Notes: generated from the sequence alone by a model not told the origin. Shown: positions 27,483 through 36,849, counted from the stretch's first letter. The stretch: DNA of 64,000 nucleotides from Phytopseudomonas daroniae (GCF_004327285.1 NZ_QJUI01000006.1:124001-188000), one strand, 5' to 3'. Program-made: numbers and translations.

Positions 27483-28312
27483 CACACCACCGCCGCGCGA
27501 CGTTGCACGAAACGGTCGACATACTCGTCAGCCGGTGAATGCAGGATCTCTTTTGGCGTGCCGACCTGGATCAGACGGCCATCCTTGAGAATGGCGATTC
27601 GGTTGCCGATGCGCACCGCCTCGTCGAGATCGTGGGTGATGAAAACGATGGTCTTGTGCAGGGTCTTCTGCAGCTCCAGCAACTGATCCTGCATCTCGGC
27701 ACGGATCAGTGGATCCAGGGCACTGAACGCTTCATCCATCAGGATGATGTCGGTGTCGGCCGCCAGCGCACGGGCCAGCCCCACGCGCTGGCGCATGCCA
27801 CCGGAAAGCTGATGCGGGTACTTGCTTTCGTAACCCTGCAGGCCAACGGTGGTAATCCAGTGCATGGCGCGCTCGGTACATGCCGACTTGCTCTCGCCTC
27901 GCACCTTCAGGCCGTAGGCGACGTTGTCGAGAACGTTCCGGTGCGGCAACAGGCCGAAGCTCTGGAACACCATGCTGATCCTGTGTCGGCGAAATTCACG
28001 CAGGGCGTCCTTGTCGTATTGCAGGATGTCCACGCCGTCCACCAGGATCACCCCGCTGGAGGGATCGATCAGTCGGTTGAAGTGGCGCACCAGGGTCGAT
28101 TTGCCGGAGCCCGACAGGCCCATGATCACGAAAATCTCGCCCGTGCCGATGCTCAGGGACAGGTCGTTGACCCCGACCACACAACCGGTTTCGCTCAACA
28201 CCTGATCCTTGCTTTTACCCTGGCCGACCATGGCCAAGGCATCCTTGGCGCGATGACCGAAAATCTTGAAGACGTTTCTGACTTCGATCTTGTTCACGGT
28301 TGCGTCGCTCAT
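27482..28312 (-). CDS. hutV: Histidine ABC transporter, ATP-binding protein HutV
   Basis: This 276-residue ATPase of the ProV/OpuAA class has Walker A MGLSGSGKSTLVRHFNRL near residue 62, signature LSGGMRQRVGLARALAA and Walker B IILMDEAFSALDPLIRAEMQ. It lacks the C-terminal CBS pair of ProV, in line with HutV proteins. With HutW and HutX it should import histidine and perhaps proline or betaines. Its ATG lies within hutW's ATGA overlap, and its stop overlaps the start of the MIO-less lyase gene. The frame is open upstream into hutW, but that is a shadow. Confidence 0.9.
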   Translation of the reverse strand: MSDATVNKIEVRNVFKIFGHRAKDALAMVGQGKSKDQVLSETGCVVGVNDLSLSIGTGEIFVIMGLSGSGKSTLVRHFNRLIDPSSGVILVDGVDILQYDKDALREFRRHRISMVFQSFGLLPHRNVLDNVAYGLKVRGESKSACTERAMHWITTVGLQGYESKYPHQLSGGMRQRVGLARALAADTDIILMDEAFSALDPLIRAEMQDQLLELQKTLHKTIVFITHDLDEAVRIGNRIAILKDGRLIQVGTPKEILHSPADEYVDRFVQRRAAVV

Positions 28313-29160
28313 TTGCTCACCTCGTGCCGTGGCCGACCGTATGCCTGGGTAATGCGGTCGATGACCACCGCGAGAATCACGATCGCCAGACCGGCCTCGA
28401 GCCCACGCCCCACGTTGAGGGTCTGGATTCCCACCAACACTTCTTCGCCCAAACCGCGGGCCCCGATCATCGAGGCGATCACCACCATCGAAAGCGCCAT
28501 CATGGTGGTCTGGTTGATCCCGGCCATGATGCTCGGCAGGGCCAACGGCAACTGTACGCCGAACAACTGCTGCCAGCGGTTGGCACCGAAGGCGTTGATC
28601 GCCTCCATGACCTCGCCGTCGACCTGGCGAATGCCCAGGTCGGTGAGACGGATCAGCGGCGGTGCGGCGTAAATCACCGTGGCGAAAATCGCCGGCACCT
28701 TGCCCAGTCCGAATAGCATGAGCACTGGAATCAGGTACACGAAACTGGGCATGGTCTGCATGATGTCCAGCAGCGGCATCAGCACCGAACGCAGGCGGTT
28801 GCTGCGGGCTGAAAGAATCCCCAGGGGAATGCCGACCAGTACCGCGATCAGCGTGGCCACCAGCATCAGCGCCAGGGTCTGCATCAGCTTGTCCCACAGC
28901 CCGACCGCGCCGACCATGAAGAGCAGGCCGACAAGCACCGCGGTGGTCATCAGCTTGCGGGTCGAGTGCCAGGCAATGCCGCCGACGATCGCCAGCATCA
29001 GCCACCAGGGGGCCGCACGCAGCACCCCTTCAAGGTTGACGATGGCCCATAGCAAGGTATCGGAAATGTGCCGGAATACATCGCCGTAATGGGTTACCAG
29101 CGAGTCGACCCAGCCATTGACCCAGTCGGCGATGGAAAAGGTGAAGCGTTCAGGAAACAT
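28309..29160 (-). CDS. hutW: Histidine ABC transporter, permease HutW
   Basis: This 283-residue inner-membrane permease of the ProW/OpuAB class has about six membrane helices. The EAA loop is in the second half, with LIRLTDLGIRQVDGEVMEAI and GANRWQQLFGVQLPLALPSI, and IMQTMPSFVYLIPVLMLFGL precedes it. It forms the channel for HutX-delivered substrate. It ends with a four-base overlap with hutV and begins 70 bases after hutX. Confidence 0.92.
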   Translation of the reverse strand: MFPERFTFSIADWVNGWVDSLVTHYGDVFRHISDTLLWAIVNLEGVLRAAPWWLMLAIVGGIAWHSTRKLMTTAVLVGLLFMVGAVGLWDKLMQTLALMLVATLIAVLVGIPLGILSARSNRLRSVLMPLLDIMQTMPSFVYLIPVLMLFGLGKVPAIFATVIYAAPPLIRLTDLGIRQVDGEVMEAINAFGANRWQQLFGVQLPLALPSIMAGINQTTMMALSMVVIASMIGARGLGEEVLVGIQTLNVGRGLEAGLAIVILAVVIDRITQAYGRPRHEVSK

Positions 29161-29230
29161 AAGCGTCTCTCGAGCAAAAGAGGTGTGGCGCAGCTACTCA
29201 AGGCCCTCATGGGCCACCGAAAAGTCCGCC

Positions 29231-30199
29231 CTACAAAGCCGCATCGATTTTCTTGGCGGCGTCGTCGCTCACCCATGGGTGCCAGACCTCGGGATGTTCC
29301 TTGAGAAAGACCCTCGCCAGCTCCGGCGACTCGATGCGTTCCTTGGTCATCCGGGCGAGATTCTGGTTGAGCAGGTCGATCGGCAGGTTGGCCTTTTCCA
29401 ACACCGCCACCAACTCCGGGGCTTCGTCGTGGAAAGTCCTGGACAGACCGACCTTGATGCTTACGCTTTTATCCACGCCCGGCTTTTCTTCCAGCTTCAC
29501 CAGATCCACCTGGCCCATCAGCGGGGTTGGCGACCAGTAGTAGAAAAGGATCGGCTCGCCACGCTTGTAGCTCGACAGTACCGCCGCATCCAGGGCGGGG
29601 CCGGTACCCGGACGGAAGTTGGTGTAACTGCTCTCCAGGCCATAGCTCTTGAGCATCTCGCTGTTGTCGAGCTCACAGGTCCAGCCGGCCGGGCAGTTGT
29701 AGAAACGCCCCTTGCTCGGTTCTTCCTGATCCTTGAACACGGCCGCATACCGAGCCAGGTCAGCGATGTTTTTCAGCTCAGGCGCCTTGGCTTCCAGCTT
29801 GCGTTCGGGATTGCCTTCGATCACGTAGCGCGGCACGTACCAGCCTTCGATGGCGCCCACCACGGGTGCGCCAACGCCCACCACCTTGCCGGCCTTTTCG
29901 GCCTTGTTCCAGACCTCGCTGCGGCCAACCCATTCTTCGGCGAAGATCTGGATGTCGTTGCTGCTCAGCGCGTTTTCCATGGTGATGGAGTTGCCCGGCA
30001 GGGTATCGGTCTGGCAGTCGTAGCCCTTCTCCAGGACGAACTGCAGCACGTCAGTGAGCAACATGCCGCTTTCCCAGTTCAACCCGGCGAACTTCACCGG
30101 TTTGCCCGACTCGCACCAACCCGCTGCCTGAGTTGCTCCGGTACTGGCCAGCAGGCCAGTGGACAGCAGTGTAGTCAGCAGGATCTTGTTCATCTTCAT
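29231..30199 (-). CDS. hutX: Histidine (proline/betaine-type) ABC transporter, periplasmic binding protein HutX
   Basis: The 322-residue product has a signal peptide (MKMNKILLTTLLSTGLLAST, cut near TQA) and the OpuAC-type binding fold: WESGMLLTDVLQFVLEKGYD, FAEEWVGRSEVWNKAEKAGK and the aromatic-rich GEPILFYYWSPTPLMGQVD near residue 230. The domain family binds betaine, choline, proline or histidine. The hut context favours histidine or an analogue. AGGAG lies nine bases before the start. It is 185 bases downstream of hutU. Confidence 0.88.
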   Translation of the reverse strand: MKMNKILLTTLLSTGLLASTGATQAAGWCESGKPVKFAGLNWESGMLLTDVLQFVLEKGYDCQTDTLPGNSITMENALSSNDIQIFAEEWVGRSEVWNKAEKAGKVVGVGAPVVGAIEGWYVPRYVIEGNPERKLEAKAPELKNIADLARYAAVFKDQEEPSKGRFYNCPAGWTCELDNSEMLKSYGLESSYTNFRPGTGPALDAAVLSSYKRGEPILFYYWSPTPLMGQVDLVKLEEKPGVDKSVSIKVGLSRTFHDEAPELVAVLEKANLPIDLLNQNLARMTKERIESPELARVFLKEHPEVWHPWVSDDAAKKIDAAL

Positions 30200-30384
30200 C
30201 GCGTGACGCTCCTAATCATGAGTTGGCTTACGGCAGTCAAGAGGCATCCAGCCCTGTGCACATCCAATCAAGACTCACACCGCTGCAGCGCGGTGGGCCC
30301 ACTCAGCTCTTGTTCGCTCGGCTCCCGGCTCGATGACGCCGCACACGTCGAATCTCGCTGGGTACTGCAGACGATTCCCTTGAC

Positions 30385-32088
30385 CTACCGACCGGTGATC
30401 ATCGGCAGATCGAGGCCCTGCTGCCTGGCGCAGTCGATGGCGACCTGGTAACCCGCATCGGCATGACGCATGACGCCGGTGGCCGGATCGTTGTGCAGCA
30501 CGCGGGCAATGCGCGCCGCCGCCTCGTCGGTTCCGTCGCAGACGATGACCATCCCGGAATGCTGGGAAAAGCCCATTCCGACGCCGCCGCCATGGTGCAG
30601 GGAAACCCAGGTCGCGCCGCTGGCGGTGTTGAGCAGGGCATTGAGCAGCGGCCAGTCGGACACGGCGTCGGAGCCGTCCTGCATGGACTCGGTCTCGCGA
30701 TTGGGGCTGGCCACCGAACCGCTGTCGAGGTGGTCGCGACCGATCACGACGGGGGCGCTCAACTCTCCGCGGCGTACCATTTCATTGAAGGCCAGGCCGA
30801 GCTTGGCGCGCTGGCCCAGGCCGACCCAGCAGATCCGCGCCGGCAATCCCTGGAAGCTGATACGCTCGCGAGCCATGTCCAGCCAGTTGTGCAGGTGGGC
30901 ATCGTCCGGGATCAGTTCCTTGACCTTGGCATCGGTCTTGTAGATGTCCTGCGGGTCGCCCGACAGAGCGGCCCAGCGGAACGGGCCGATGCCGCGACAG
31001 AACAGCGGACGGATGTAGGCCGGGACGAACCCGGGGAAGTCGAAGGCGTTGGTCACCCCCTCCTCCTTGGCCATCTGACGGATGTTGTTGCCATAGTCGA
31101 AGGTCGGCACACCCATCTTCTGGAAGTCGAGCATGGCTTGCACGTGCACGGCCATGGACTGCTTGGCGGCCTTGACCACGGCGGCGGGTTCGCTCTTGGC
31201 GCGAACGCGGTATTCGTCCCAGCTCCAGCCGGCCGGCAGATAGCCGTTGAGCGGGTCGTGGGCGCTGGTCTGGTCAGTGACCATGTCCGGCCGCACGCCG
31301 CGGCGAACCATCTCCGGAAGAATTTCAGCAGCGTTGCCGCAGAGGGCGATGGAGATCGCCTTGCCTTCGGCGGTGTACTTGGCGATACGCGCCAGCGCGT
31401 CGTCCAGGTCTTTGGCCTGCTCGTCGACGTAGCGGGTCTTGAGGCGGAAATCGATGCTGCTCTGCTGACATTCGATGTTCAGCGAACAGGCTCCGGCCAG
31501 GGTCGCAGCCAGGGGCTGCGCACCGCCCATGCCGCCCAGGCCTGCAGTCAGTACCCAGCGCCCCTTGAGGTTGGCATCGTAGTGCTGGCGACCGGCTTCG
31601 ACGAAGGTTTCGTAGGTGCCCTGGACGATGCCCTGGCTGCCGATGTATATCCAGCTGCCGGCGGTCATCTGGCCATACATGGCCAGGCCCTTGGCATCGA
31701 GCTCGTTGAAATGTTCCCAACTCGCCCAGTGCGGTACCAGGTTGGAGTTGGCGATCAACACGCGCGGCGCGTTGGCGTGGGTCTTGAACACGCCAACCGG
31801 CTTGCCGGACTGCACCAGCAGGGTCTCGTCGTCGTTCAGATTGGTGAGGCTTGCAACGATTTTGTCGTAGCACTCCCAGTTGCGCGCCGCGCGCCCAATG
31901 CCGCCGTACACCACCAGTTCCCTGGGGTTCTCGGCGACTTCCGGGTCGAGGTTGTTCATCAGCATGCGCAGGGGCGCTTCGGTCAGCCAGCTCTTCGCGG
32001 TCAGCTTGTTACCGCGCGAGGCGCGGATTTCGGTGTCACGCGTTTTTGTAAAACAGGCCGTAGCAGGTTTCCGGGTCTTGTCAGTCAC
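30385..32088 (-). CDS. hutU: Urocanate hydratase
   Basis: The NAD-dependent enzyme converts urocanate to 4-imidazolone-5-propionate, the second step. The 567-residue protein has [20 protein letters not shown] near residue 175 (the dinucleotide-binding glycine run), [15 protein letters not shown] [20 protein letters not shown], and the active-site block [20 protein letters not shown] near 505. The start is GTG at 32088 with GGAG eight bases upstream. The upstream gap contains a sigma-54-type promoter and a HutC-like operator, marking hutU as the first gene of the long catabolic transcript. Confidence 0.97.
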   Translation of the reverse strand: MTDKTRKPATACFTKTRDTEIRASRGNKLTAKSWLTEAPLRMLMNNLDPEVAENPRELVVYGGIGRAARNWECYDKIVASLTNLNDDETLLVQSGKPVGVFKTHANAPRVLIANSNLVPHWASWEHFNELDAKGLAMYGQMTAGSWIYIGSQGIVQGTYETFVEAGRQHYDANLKGRWVLTAGLGGMGGAQPLAATLAGACSLNIECQQSSIDFRLKTRYVDEQAKDLDDALARIAKYTAEGKAISIALCGNAAEILPEMVRRGVRPDMVTDQTSAHDPLNGYLPAGWSWDEYRVRAKSEPAAVVKAAKQSMAVHVQAMLDFQKMGVPTFDYGNNIRQMAKEEGVTNAFDFPGFVPAYIRPLFCRGIGPFRWAALSGDPQDIYKTDAKVKELIPDDAHLHNWLDMARERISFQGLPARICWVGLGQRAKLGLAFNEMVRRGELSAPVVIGRDHLDSGSVASPNRETESMQDGSDAVSDWPLLNALLNTASGATWVSLHHGGGVGMGFSQHSGMVIVCDGTDEAAARIARVLHNDPATGVMRHADAGYQVAIDCARQQGLDLPMITGR

Positions 32089-32223
32089 GCAAAATACTCC
32101 TCAGCAATCAATTCAAGCCAACCCCTGGCAGCGGGCACGCCAGCCTGTGCGCATGGTTACGCGACAAGCGAATCAGTGAGCGTTGCACAGAGATCGGAGC
32201 GATCCCGCACGCACACATATGTA

Positions 32224-32237
32224 CTTGTACATACAAG
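32224..32237. promoter_or_regulatory. Probable HutC operator upstream of hutU
   Basis: CTTGTACATACAAG is an inverted repeat, CTTGT and ACAAG around ACAT, in the 400-base gap between hutD and hutU. It covers the start point predicted from the adjacent sigma-54-type promoter, so a bound repressor would block transcription. It resembles operators recognised by HutC/GntR proteins, and hutC is encoded 830 bases away. The rest of gap 32089-32488 shows no gene. Confidence 0.65.
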
Positions 32238-32241
32238 CATA

Positions 32242-32258
32242 TGCAAGCAAAAGACCAA
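32242..32258 (-). promoter_or_regulatory. Sigma-54-type promoter for hutU
   Basis: On the minus strand the sequence reads TTGGTCTTTTGCTTGCA, with GG and GC exactly ten bases apart, as sigma-54 RNA polymerase requires. Transcription would start near 32231, within the HutC-like palindrome and about 145 bases before the GTG of hutU. Sigma-54 control of hut genes fits known CbrB/NtrC dependence of histidine use in Pseudomonas. The activator site was not located. Confidence 0.55.
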
Positions 32259-32488
32259 CTTGCTGGAGAGCGCTATAAGAAAAATCAAGAAGAGGGCTTC
32301 AGCCTTCTGTATCAAGGGTTCTAGCGGGGCCGGCAGCGTTGCCGAGGCGTTTCGAGAGAACGCGGGAAACGGCTAGACCAGGTGATTTCGCTCCACACTG
32401 GGGCGCTCGGTAACAAGTTGGTGCGCACTGAAGAGCAGGCGGGAAGTAACAGACATCGTGAGCGATGCTGAGGTGAAGGCGTTCCGTA

Positions 32489-33058
32489 TCAGCGCGCCGT
32501 CAGTTCGATCACGCAGCAGGCAGCACTGACGGTAACTTCCACCAGGGCGGAACTACCGTCCAGTTGCAGACAATCGTGCAGGCCAAGTTGCGCGTTACTG
32601 CCGTCGATGCTCACGCCCAGCGATTCGCTGACGCTGAACACCAGCACCGTTGCGGCGCAAGTGAAGAAGCGCTGTTCGCCGGCCAGCCACTGCAACCGGG
32701 CACTGTAACGCTGAGGCGCATAGATCAGATTGAAGTCGCGGATTGCCCCGCCCAGCAAGGTGCAGGACACCTGGCTATCACCGCCGAAGGCGAATGGGTC
32801 TAGGGGTAACAGGCAGCGGGTGCCGTCACCGTCGACGCACAAGGTCATGCCATCACCCTGCAACACGGTAATCACACGCTGGTAGCCGGCAAATATCGAG
32901 AAACCGCCCGACTCGCCAATGTCGGCAATCGACAGGCGCCAACCAAAACCATCGAGTCCGGCCCCTGCATCGCGGGTGATTTCTGCGGTGCTGCCGCTGC
33001 CGTTCTTCCATGGCATGCGTGAGTAATCGCGCGTGCGCAAAACCTTCAATTCACTCAT
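32489..33058 (-). CDS. hutD: HutD family protein
   Basis: This 189-residue cupin-like protein starts MSELKVLRTRDYSRMPWKNG, the HutD signature (MPWKNGxGxTxEI), followed by WRLSIADIGESGGFSIFAGY and VLQGDGMTLCVDG. In Pseudomonas, HutD is reported to act as a governor that limits hut expression at high inducer level, probably by binding urocanate or a product. It starts 10 bases after hutC, so the two form a regulatory operon apart from the catabolic genes. Confidence 0.92.
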   Translation of the reverse strand: MSELKVLRTRDYSRMPWKNGSGSTAEITRDAGAGLDGFGWRLSIADIGESGGFSIFAGYQRVITVLQGDGMTLCVDGDGTRCLLPLDPFAFGGDSQVSCTLLGGAIRDFNLIYAPQRYSARLQWLAGEQRFFTCAATVLVFSVSESLGVSIDGSNAQLGLHDCLQLDGSSALVEVTVSAACCVIELTAR

Positions 33059-33068
33059 CGATGCCAGC

Positions 33069-33818
33069 CTACTTCTGAAAGCGCCCTTCGAGACGATGAC
33101 GCGAGCCTGGATGGATCAGACGCGCTGCCGTCACCGGCAGGCGACCTGACCAGGTACGCCGGCGGATCAGCAGACATGGCTCGCCTTTTTCGATCTGCAA
33201 CAACTTGCATTCGGCCGGCTCGGCCAGAATCGCTTCGACCACGTGCTCGCCTTCCGTCAGCGGTGCGATCTGGTTCAGGTAGGCGTATGGCGTCTGCAGC
33301 GTGAAATCCTGCTTGAGGTAGTCCGGCGCCACCAGCGCGTTGACGAAGCGGTCTTCGATCTGCACTGGAATACCGTTTTCGTAATGCACGATCAGTGAAT
33401 GAAAAACCTTCTGCCCCTCGCGCATGTCCAGCGCCAGTGCACGCTCTGAACCCGCCGCCTGTTCGTCGAGCGTGATGACCTGGCAGGAGTGGCGATGGCC
33501 CCGCGCAGCAATCTCGTCAGCGATATTGTGCACTTCGAACAGTGCGGACTGGCTCTTCGGCTCGGCAACGAATGTACCCACACCCTGCATCCGCACCAGC
33601 AAGCCATCGGCAGTCATTTCGCGCAGCGCACGGTTGATGGTCATGCGACTGAAGCCCAGTTGACTGACCAGCTCGCTCTCGGATGGCACGCGGTAATGTG
33701 GCGGCCAGTTACCGCTATCGATCTGCTGGGTGATCATCTGTTTGACGCGGGCGTACAAAGGCGCCGGACTGTCGTCCATCTTCGCGGCCAACGGGGAGAC
33801 GGGAGGCGGAGTCGGCAC
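33069..33818 (-). CDS. hutC: Histidine utilization repressor HutC
   Basis: This 249-residue GntR-family repressor has a winged helix at about residues 20-88 (YRVPSESELVSQLGFSRMTI and LLVRMQGVGTFVAEP) and a C-terminal UTRA domain (FHSLIVHYENGIPVQIEDRF) that binds urocanate. It silences the hut promoters until urocanate appears. The start is GTG at 33818; an ATG at 33779 is a weaker alternative. It diverges from hutF, with an HutC-type palindrome between them, and is followed by hutD. Confidence 0.95.
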   Translation of the reverse strand: MPTPPPVSPLAAKMDDSPAPLYARVKQMITQQIDSGNWPPHYRVPSESELVSQLGFSRMTINRALREMTADGLLVRMQGVGTFVAEPKSQSALFEVHNIADEIAARGHRHSCQVITLDEQAAGSERALALDMREGQKVFHSLIVHYENGIPVQIEDRFVNALVAPDYLKQDFTLQTPYAYLNQIAPLTEGEHVVEAILAEPAECKLLQIEKGEPCLLIRRRTWSGRLPVTAARLIHPGSRHRLEGRFQK

Positions 33819-33883
33819 GGCTGATCCCTGTTCATTTGATTAAGGTGGCTAGCTTGCCGGAGTTTACCGAGCACGCAAACGTC

Positions 33884-33899
33884 TGTATATGTATATACA
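33884..33899. promoter_or_regulatory. Probable HutC operator between hutC and hutF
   Basis: TGTATATGTATATACA has inverted halves TGTATA and TATACA around TGTA. It lies in the 109-base divergent gap, 29 bases before the hutF start and 66 bases before hutC, so HutC could control both hutF and its own gene. The TGTATATACA word fits known HutC-type operators. Confidence 0.65.
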
Positions 33900-33927
33900 A
33901 TTCAAAACGCAATAGGGTATTCGAATC

Positions 33928-35292
33928 ATGCCTGCCTTCTTTGCCGAACGCGCGCTACTGCCTAGCGGATGGGCCAACGATGTACGCCTTGAGGTCGCTG
34001 CCGATGGCCTGCTGACCCACGTCCAGGCCGACTCCAGCGCAGATGGCGCCGAGCGCCTGGGCGGCCCGTTGCTGCCAGGCATGCCGAATCTGCACTCGCA
34101 TGCGTTCCAGCGAGCAATGGCCGGGCTGGCGGAAGTGGCCGGCAATCCGAATGACAGTTTCTGGACCTGGCGTGAGCTGATGTACCGGCTTGTCGGCAAA
34201 ATCAACCCCGACCAGCTCGGCGTCATCGCTCGTCAGCTGTATATCGAGATGCTCAAGGCTGGCTACACATCGGTGGCCGAATTCCATTACGTGCACCACG
34301 ACGTCAGCGGCCAGCCGTACAACGACCCGACGGAACTGTCTCGGCAAATCAGCCAGGCTGCCGCCAGCAGCGGCATCGGCCTGACTCTGGCACCCGTGCT
34401 CTACAGCCACGCCGGTTTCGGTGGCCAGGCACCCAATGATGGCCAGCGACGGTTTATCAATAGCACTGAAAACTACCTGAACCTGCAGACGCGCCTGCAA
34501 CCGATCCTCACGGCACAACCGGCGCAGCACCTGGCCCTGTGCTTTCACTCCCTGCGCGCGGTCACACCACAACAGATCACGGAAGTGCTGGCCGCCAGCG
34601 ACAAGGCTTCCCCCGTGCATATCCACATTGCCGAACAGCAGAAGGAAGTCGACGACTGCCTGGCGTGGAGCGGCAAGCGTCCGTTGCAATGGCTGTACGA
34701 CAACGTTGAGGTCGATGAGCACTGGTGTCTGGTGCACGCCACTCACGCCAATGCGCAAGAGGTGACCCTCATGGCCAGGAGCCGAGCGGTTGCCGGTTTA
34801 TGCCTGACCACCGAAGCCAACCTGGGAGACGGGATTTTCCCCGCAGTGGATTTCCTCGCCCAAGGCGGGCGCATGGGCATTGGCTCCGACAGCCACGTGT
34901 CGCTGAGCGTGGTCGAGGAGCTACGCTGGCTGGAGTACGGACAGCGACTCAGGGATCAGCGGCGTAATCGCTTGTACCGCAGCGATCAACCGATGATCGG
35001 GCGCACGCTGTTCGACGCGGCACTTCAGGGCGGAGCACAGGCGCTGGGGCAACCGATCGGTGAGCTGGCGGTTGGCAAACGTGCAGACTGGCTGGTACTC
35101 GATGGCACCGATCCCTACCTGGCAACGGCCCATGCTGATGCCATTCTCAACCGCTGGCTGTTTGCCGGCGGCAGTCGCCAAGTGCGGGACGTGATGGTCA
35201 ACGGCAACTGGGTCGTGCGCCAGGGCCGGCATGCCGATGAGGAAGAGAGCACCAGGGCTTTCACTACGACCCTGCGAAGCTTGCTGGGCTGA
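33928..35292 (+). CDS. hutF: Formimidoylglutamate deiminase
   Basis: The enzyme converts N-formimino-L-glutamate to N-formyl-L-glutamate and ammonia, the step that defines the five-step Pseudomonas pathway and feeds HutG. The 454-residue amidohydrolase has LPGMPNLHSHAFQRAMAGLA near residue 50 (HxH metal ligands), HIHIAEQQKEVDDC, HWCLVHATHANAQEV, and MGIGSDSHVSLSVVEELRWL with the late Asp. It is transcribed alone, divergent from hutC, with an HutC-like operator upstream. Confidence 0.96.
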   Translation: MPAFFAERALLPSGWANDVRLEVAADGLLTHVQADSSADGAERLGGPLLPGMPNLHSHAFQRAMAGLAEVAGNPNDSFWTWRELMYRLVGKINPDQLGVIARQLYIEMLKAGYTSVAEFHYVHHDVSGQPYNDPTELSRQISQAAASSGIGLTLAPVLYSHAGFGGQAPNDGQRRFINSTENYLNLQTRLQPILTAQPAQHLALCFHSLRAVTPQQITEVLAASDKASPVHIHIAEQQKEVDDCLAWSGKRPLQWLYDNVEVDEHWCLVHATHANAQEVTLMARSRAVAGLCLTTEANLGDGIFPAVDFLAQGGRMGIGSDSHVSLSVVEELRWLEYGQRLRDQRRNRLYRSDQPMIGRTLFDAALQGGAQALGQPIGELAVGKRADWLVLDGTDPYLATAHADAILNRWLFAGGSRQVRDVMVNGNWVVRQGRHADEEESTRAFTTTLRSLLG

Positions 35293-35381
35293 GCAGCAAC
35301 CCAGCCCTGCTGGCAGCATTTTTTCATGTCCCGGCGCACGGCCGCATCGAGACGACCCAATCGCCTCTGCGCGACGTATCT

Positions 35382-35942
35382 TCAGGGCTTGTCTTGCCCG
35401 GAACGCCAGATCAGCTTGTCGGTGTCGTACCCCTGAGCACGAGCCACAGAGAGCAGCTCGTCGCGAACCTCACTGGAGATTTGCGGAGTACGCGAGAGCA
35501 GCCACAGGTATTTGCGGTTCGGGTGGCCGACCAGCACGCTCTGGTAGTCATCATCCAGATCGAGCACCCAGTACTCGCCCTTGCTCACGCCGGGCAGCAG
35601 GCGGCTGAACCAGTTGTCGAACGTCACCCAGAGCTTGTCGGTCTTGCCCTCGACCTGAGGTACGGCGCGTCCCTCGACCTGCTGCCATTCGCCATCGGCG
35701 TTGCGGCATCGGTTGATCACCGACACGCTGCCATCGTCCTGCAGGCCGTAGCGCGCTTCGGACTCCAGACAATTGCGCTGGAAGAACATCGGCAGACGCG
35801 CCACTTCGTACCAGGTGCCCTGATAGCGTTCGAGGTCGACCGACTCGACGGTCTTCGGCGGCACCTCGCCAGTCCCCGAATTGGCGCAACCGACCAACAG
35901 CGCAGCGCCCAGGGCCAAGATTCCAATCGCAAGCCTGTTCAT
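35382..35942 (-). CDS. blc: Outer-membrane lipocalin Blc
   Basis: This 186-residue lipoprotein has lipobox LLVGC after MNRLAIGILALGAA. The lipocalin signature DLERYQGTWYEVARLPMFFQ is near residue 38, and KLWVTFDNWFSRLLPG and EYWVLDLDDDYQSVLVGHPN follow. Bacterial lipocalins bind lysophospholipids or fatty acids at the outer membrane and are linked to stress. Its ATG shares one base with the TGA of the preceding small lipoprotein gene (TGATG), so the pair is translationally coupled. Confidence 0.94.
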   Translation of the reverse strand: MNRLAIGILALGAALLVGCANSGTGEVPPKTVESVDLERYQGTWYEVARLPMFFQRNCLESEARYGLQDDGSVSVINRCRNADGEWQQVEGRAVPQVEGKTDKLWVTFDNWFSRLLPGVSKGEYWVLDLDDDYQSVLVGHPNRKYLWLLSRTPQISSEVRDELLSVARAQGYDTDKLIWRSGQDKP

Positions 35943-36196
35943 CACTTCAACCCCTTGGCGGAAAACATCAACACCTTGTCACCGGCGTACTGAACGCTGA
36001 TGAAGCTCACCTGGTCGCCCCAGGTGCAGCTGGACATGCCCAGGGCGCCGGAGCACTCCGTGGCGGTGCCGAGCAGGTCTTCGACCTCGGCTTTGGTCAT
36101 GCCCGAATAGAGCTTGGCGTAGTTGTCCTGATTGACCTTGCTGCAGGCTGCCAGAACGACAAAGCCCGCCAGCAGCACAAGAAAGCGCAGGCGCAT
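35942..36196 (-). CDS. Small SmpA/BamE-like lipoprotein
   Basis: This 84-residue protein begins MRLRFLVLLAGFVVLAACSK with lipobox LAAC. The mature part has NYAKLYSGMTKAEVEDLLG, the typical first helix of the SmpA/OmlA fold (DUF3862-like), followed by short strands and two cysteines (ATECSGALGMSSCTWGD) that may form a disulphide. It probably sits in the outer membrane. ATG 36196 is preferred because it directly precedes the signal sequence. It is coupled to blc by TGATG. Confidence 0.85.
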   Translation of the reverse strand: MRLRFLVLLAGFVVLAACSKVNQDNYAKLYSGMTKAEVEDLLGTATECSGALGMSSCTWGDQVSFISVQYAGDKVLMFSAKGLK

Positions 36197-36243
36197 GAGG
36201 GGTAACTCCAGTAGTCCAGTGGTTGCCACATGCCGGTTCGACG

Positions 36244-36849
36244 TCAGAAGCGCGAGCCCGGTTCCAGCAGAAAGCGCAACTCCGCTTCGGTACCATTACG
36301 CCCGAGCGTTTCGTTGCGATGGGGGAAGCGCCCGAAGCGCTCGATGATGCGCAGATGCCTTTCAGCGTAATCGAGAAAGCCCGCGAACAGCTCACGCTCG
36401 GCGTCTGCTGCCGTCTCGCTCAGTTCGCCAAACAGTTGCATCGCGCGTAGCTGCAGCGGCAGGTTCTCGGCATGTTCGAACACCAGGTAGATGAACACCC
36501 GCTGTAGCGGTGACAACTGCCGATCCCAGCCCAGGGTGACGCCCTCTTCCACCAGCGGCTGAGCCAGCGCATCGCCAGCGAAGGCCAGGGGCGTTTCGCG
36601 ATAAATCATGCGCGGCAACTGGTCGAGCAACAGCACCTTGGCCAGCCAGCCTTGCGGATGCTCTGACCAATCCTGCAAGCCGCCAGCGAGCGCCTGTTCG
36701 ACCAGCGAGCCAAAGCGCTCACACGCCTCGACATCCTGCTCGTCACGCTTGCCGAACCACAGCGCGTTACGCGCCGCGGCGCTTTCCACAGCCGAGCTGG
36801 ACGGGCCGAACCACCAGTCGAGCAACGGCTGCCAGGGCTGCACGGGCAT
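36244..36849 (-). CDS. DUF924 family protein
   Basis: This 201-residue all-helical protein carries the DUF924 pattern: LLDWWFGPSSSAVESAAARN at the N-terminus, LLLDQLPRMIYRETPLAFAG near residue 85, and FIYLVFEHAENLPLQLRAMQ followed by a C-terminal RFPHRNETLGRNGTEAELRF. The fold is TPR-like and no activity is established. Its ATG shares one base with the fbp stop (TGATG), so it is coupled to fbp translation. Confidence 0.9.
   Translation of the reverse strand: MPVQPWQPLLDWWFGPSSSAVESAAARNALWFGKRDEQDVEACERFGSLVEQALAGGLQDWSEHPQGWLAKVLLLDQLPRMIYRETPLAFAGDALAQPLVEEGVTLGWDRQLSPLQRVFIYLVFEHAENLPLQLRAMQLFGELSETAADAERELFAGFLDYAERHLRIIERFGRFPHRNETLGRNGTEAELRFLLEPGSRF

Noticed and set aside
30463..32376. 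Open frame of 637 codons antisense to hutU
   Set aside because: It is a shadow of urocanate hydratase with no recognisable motif. Similar antisense frames over typA (47872-49401), thiI (49514-51091), glnA (51338-52834), gpmI (60062-61825) and envC (62703-63980) were rejected for the same reason.
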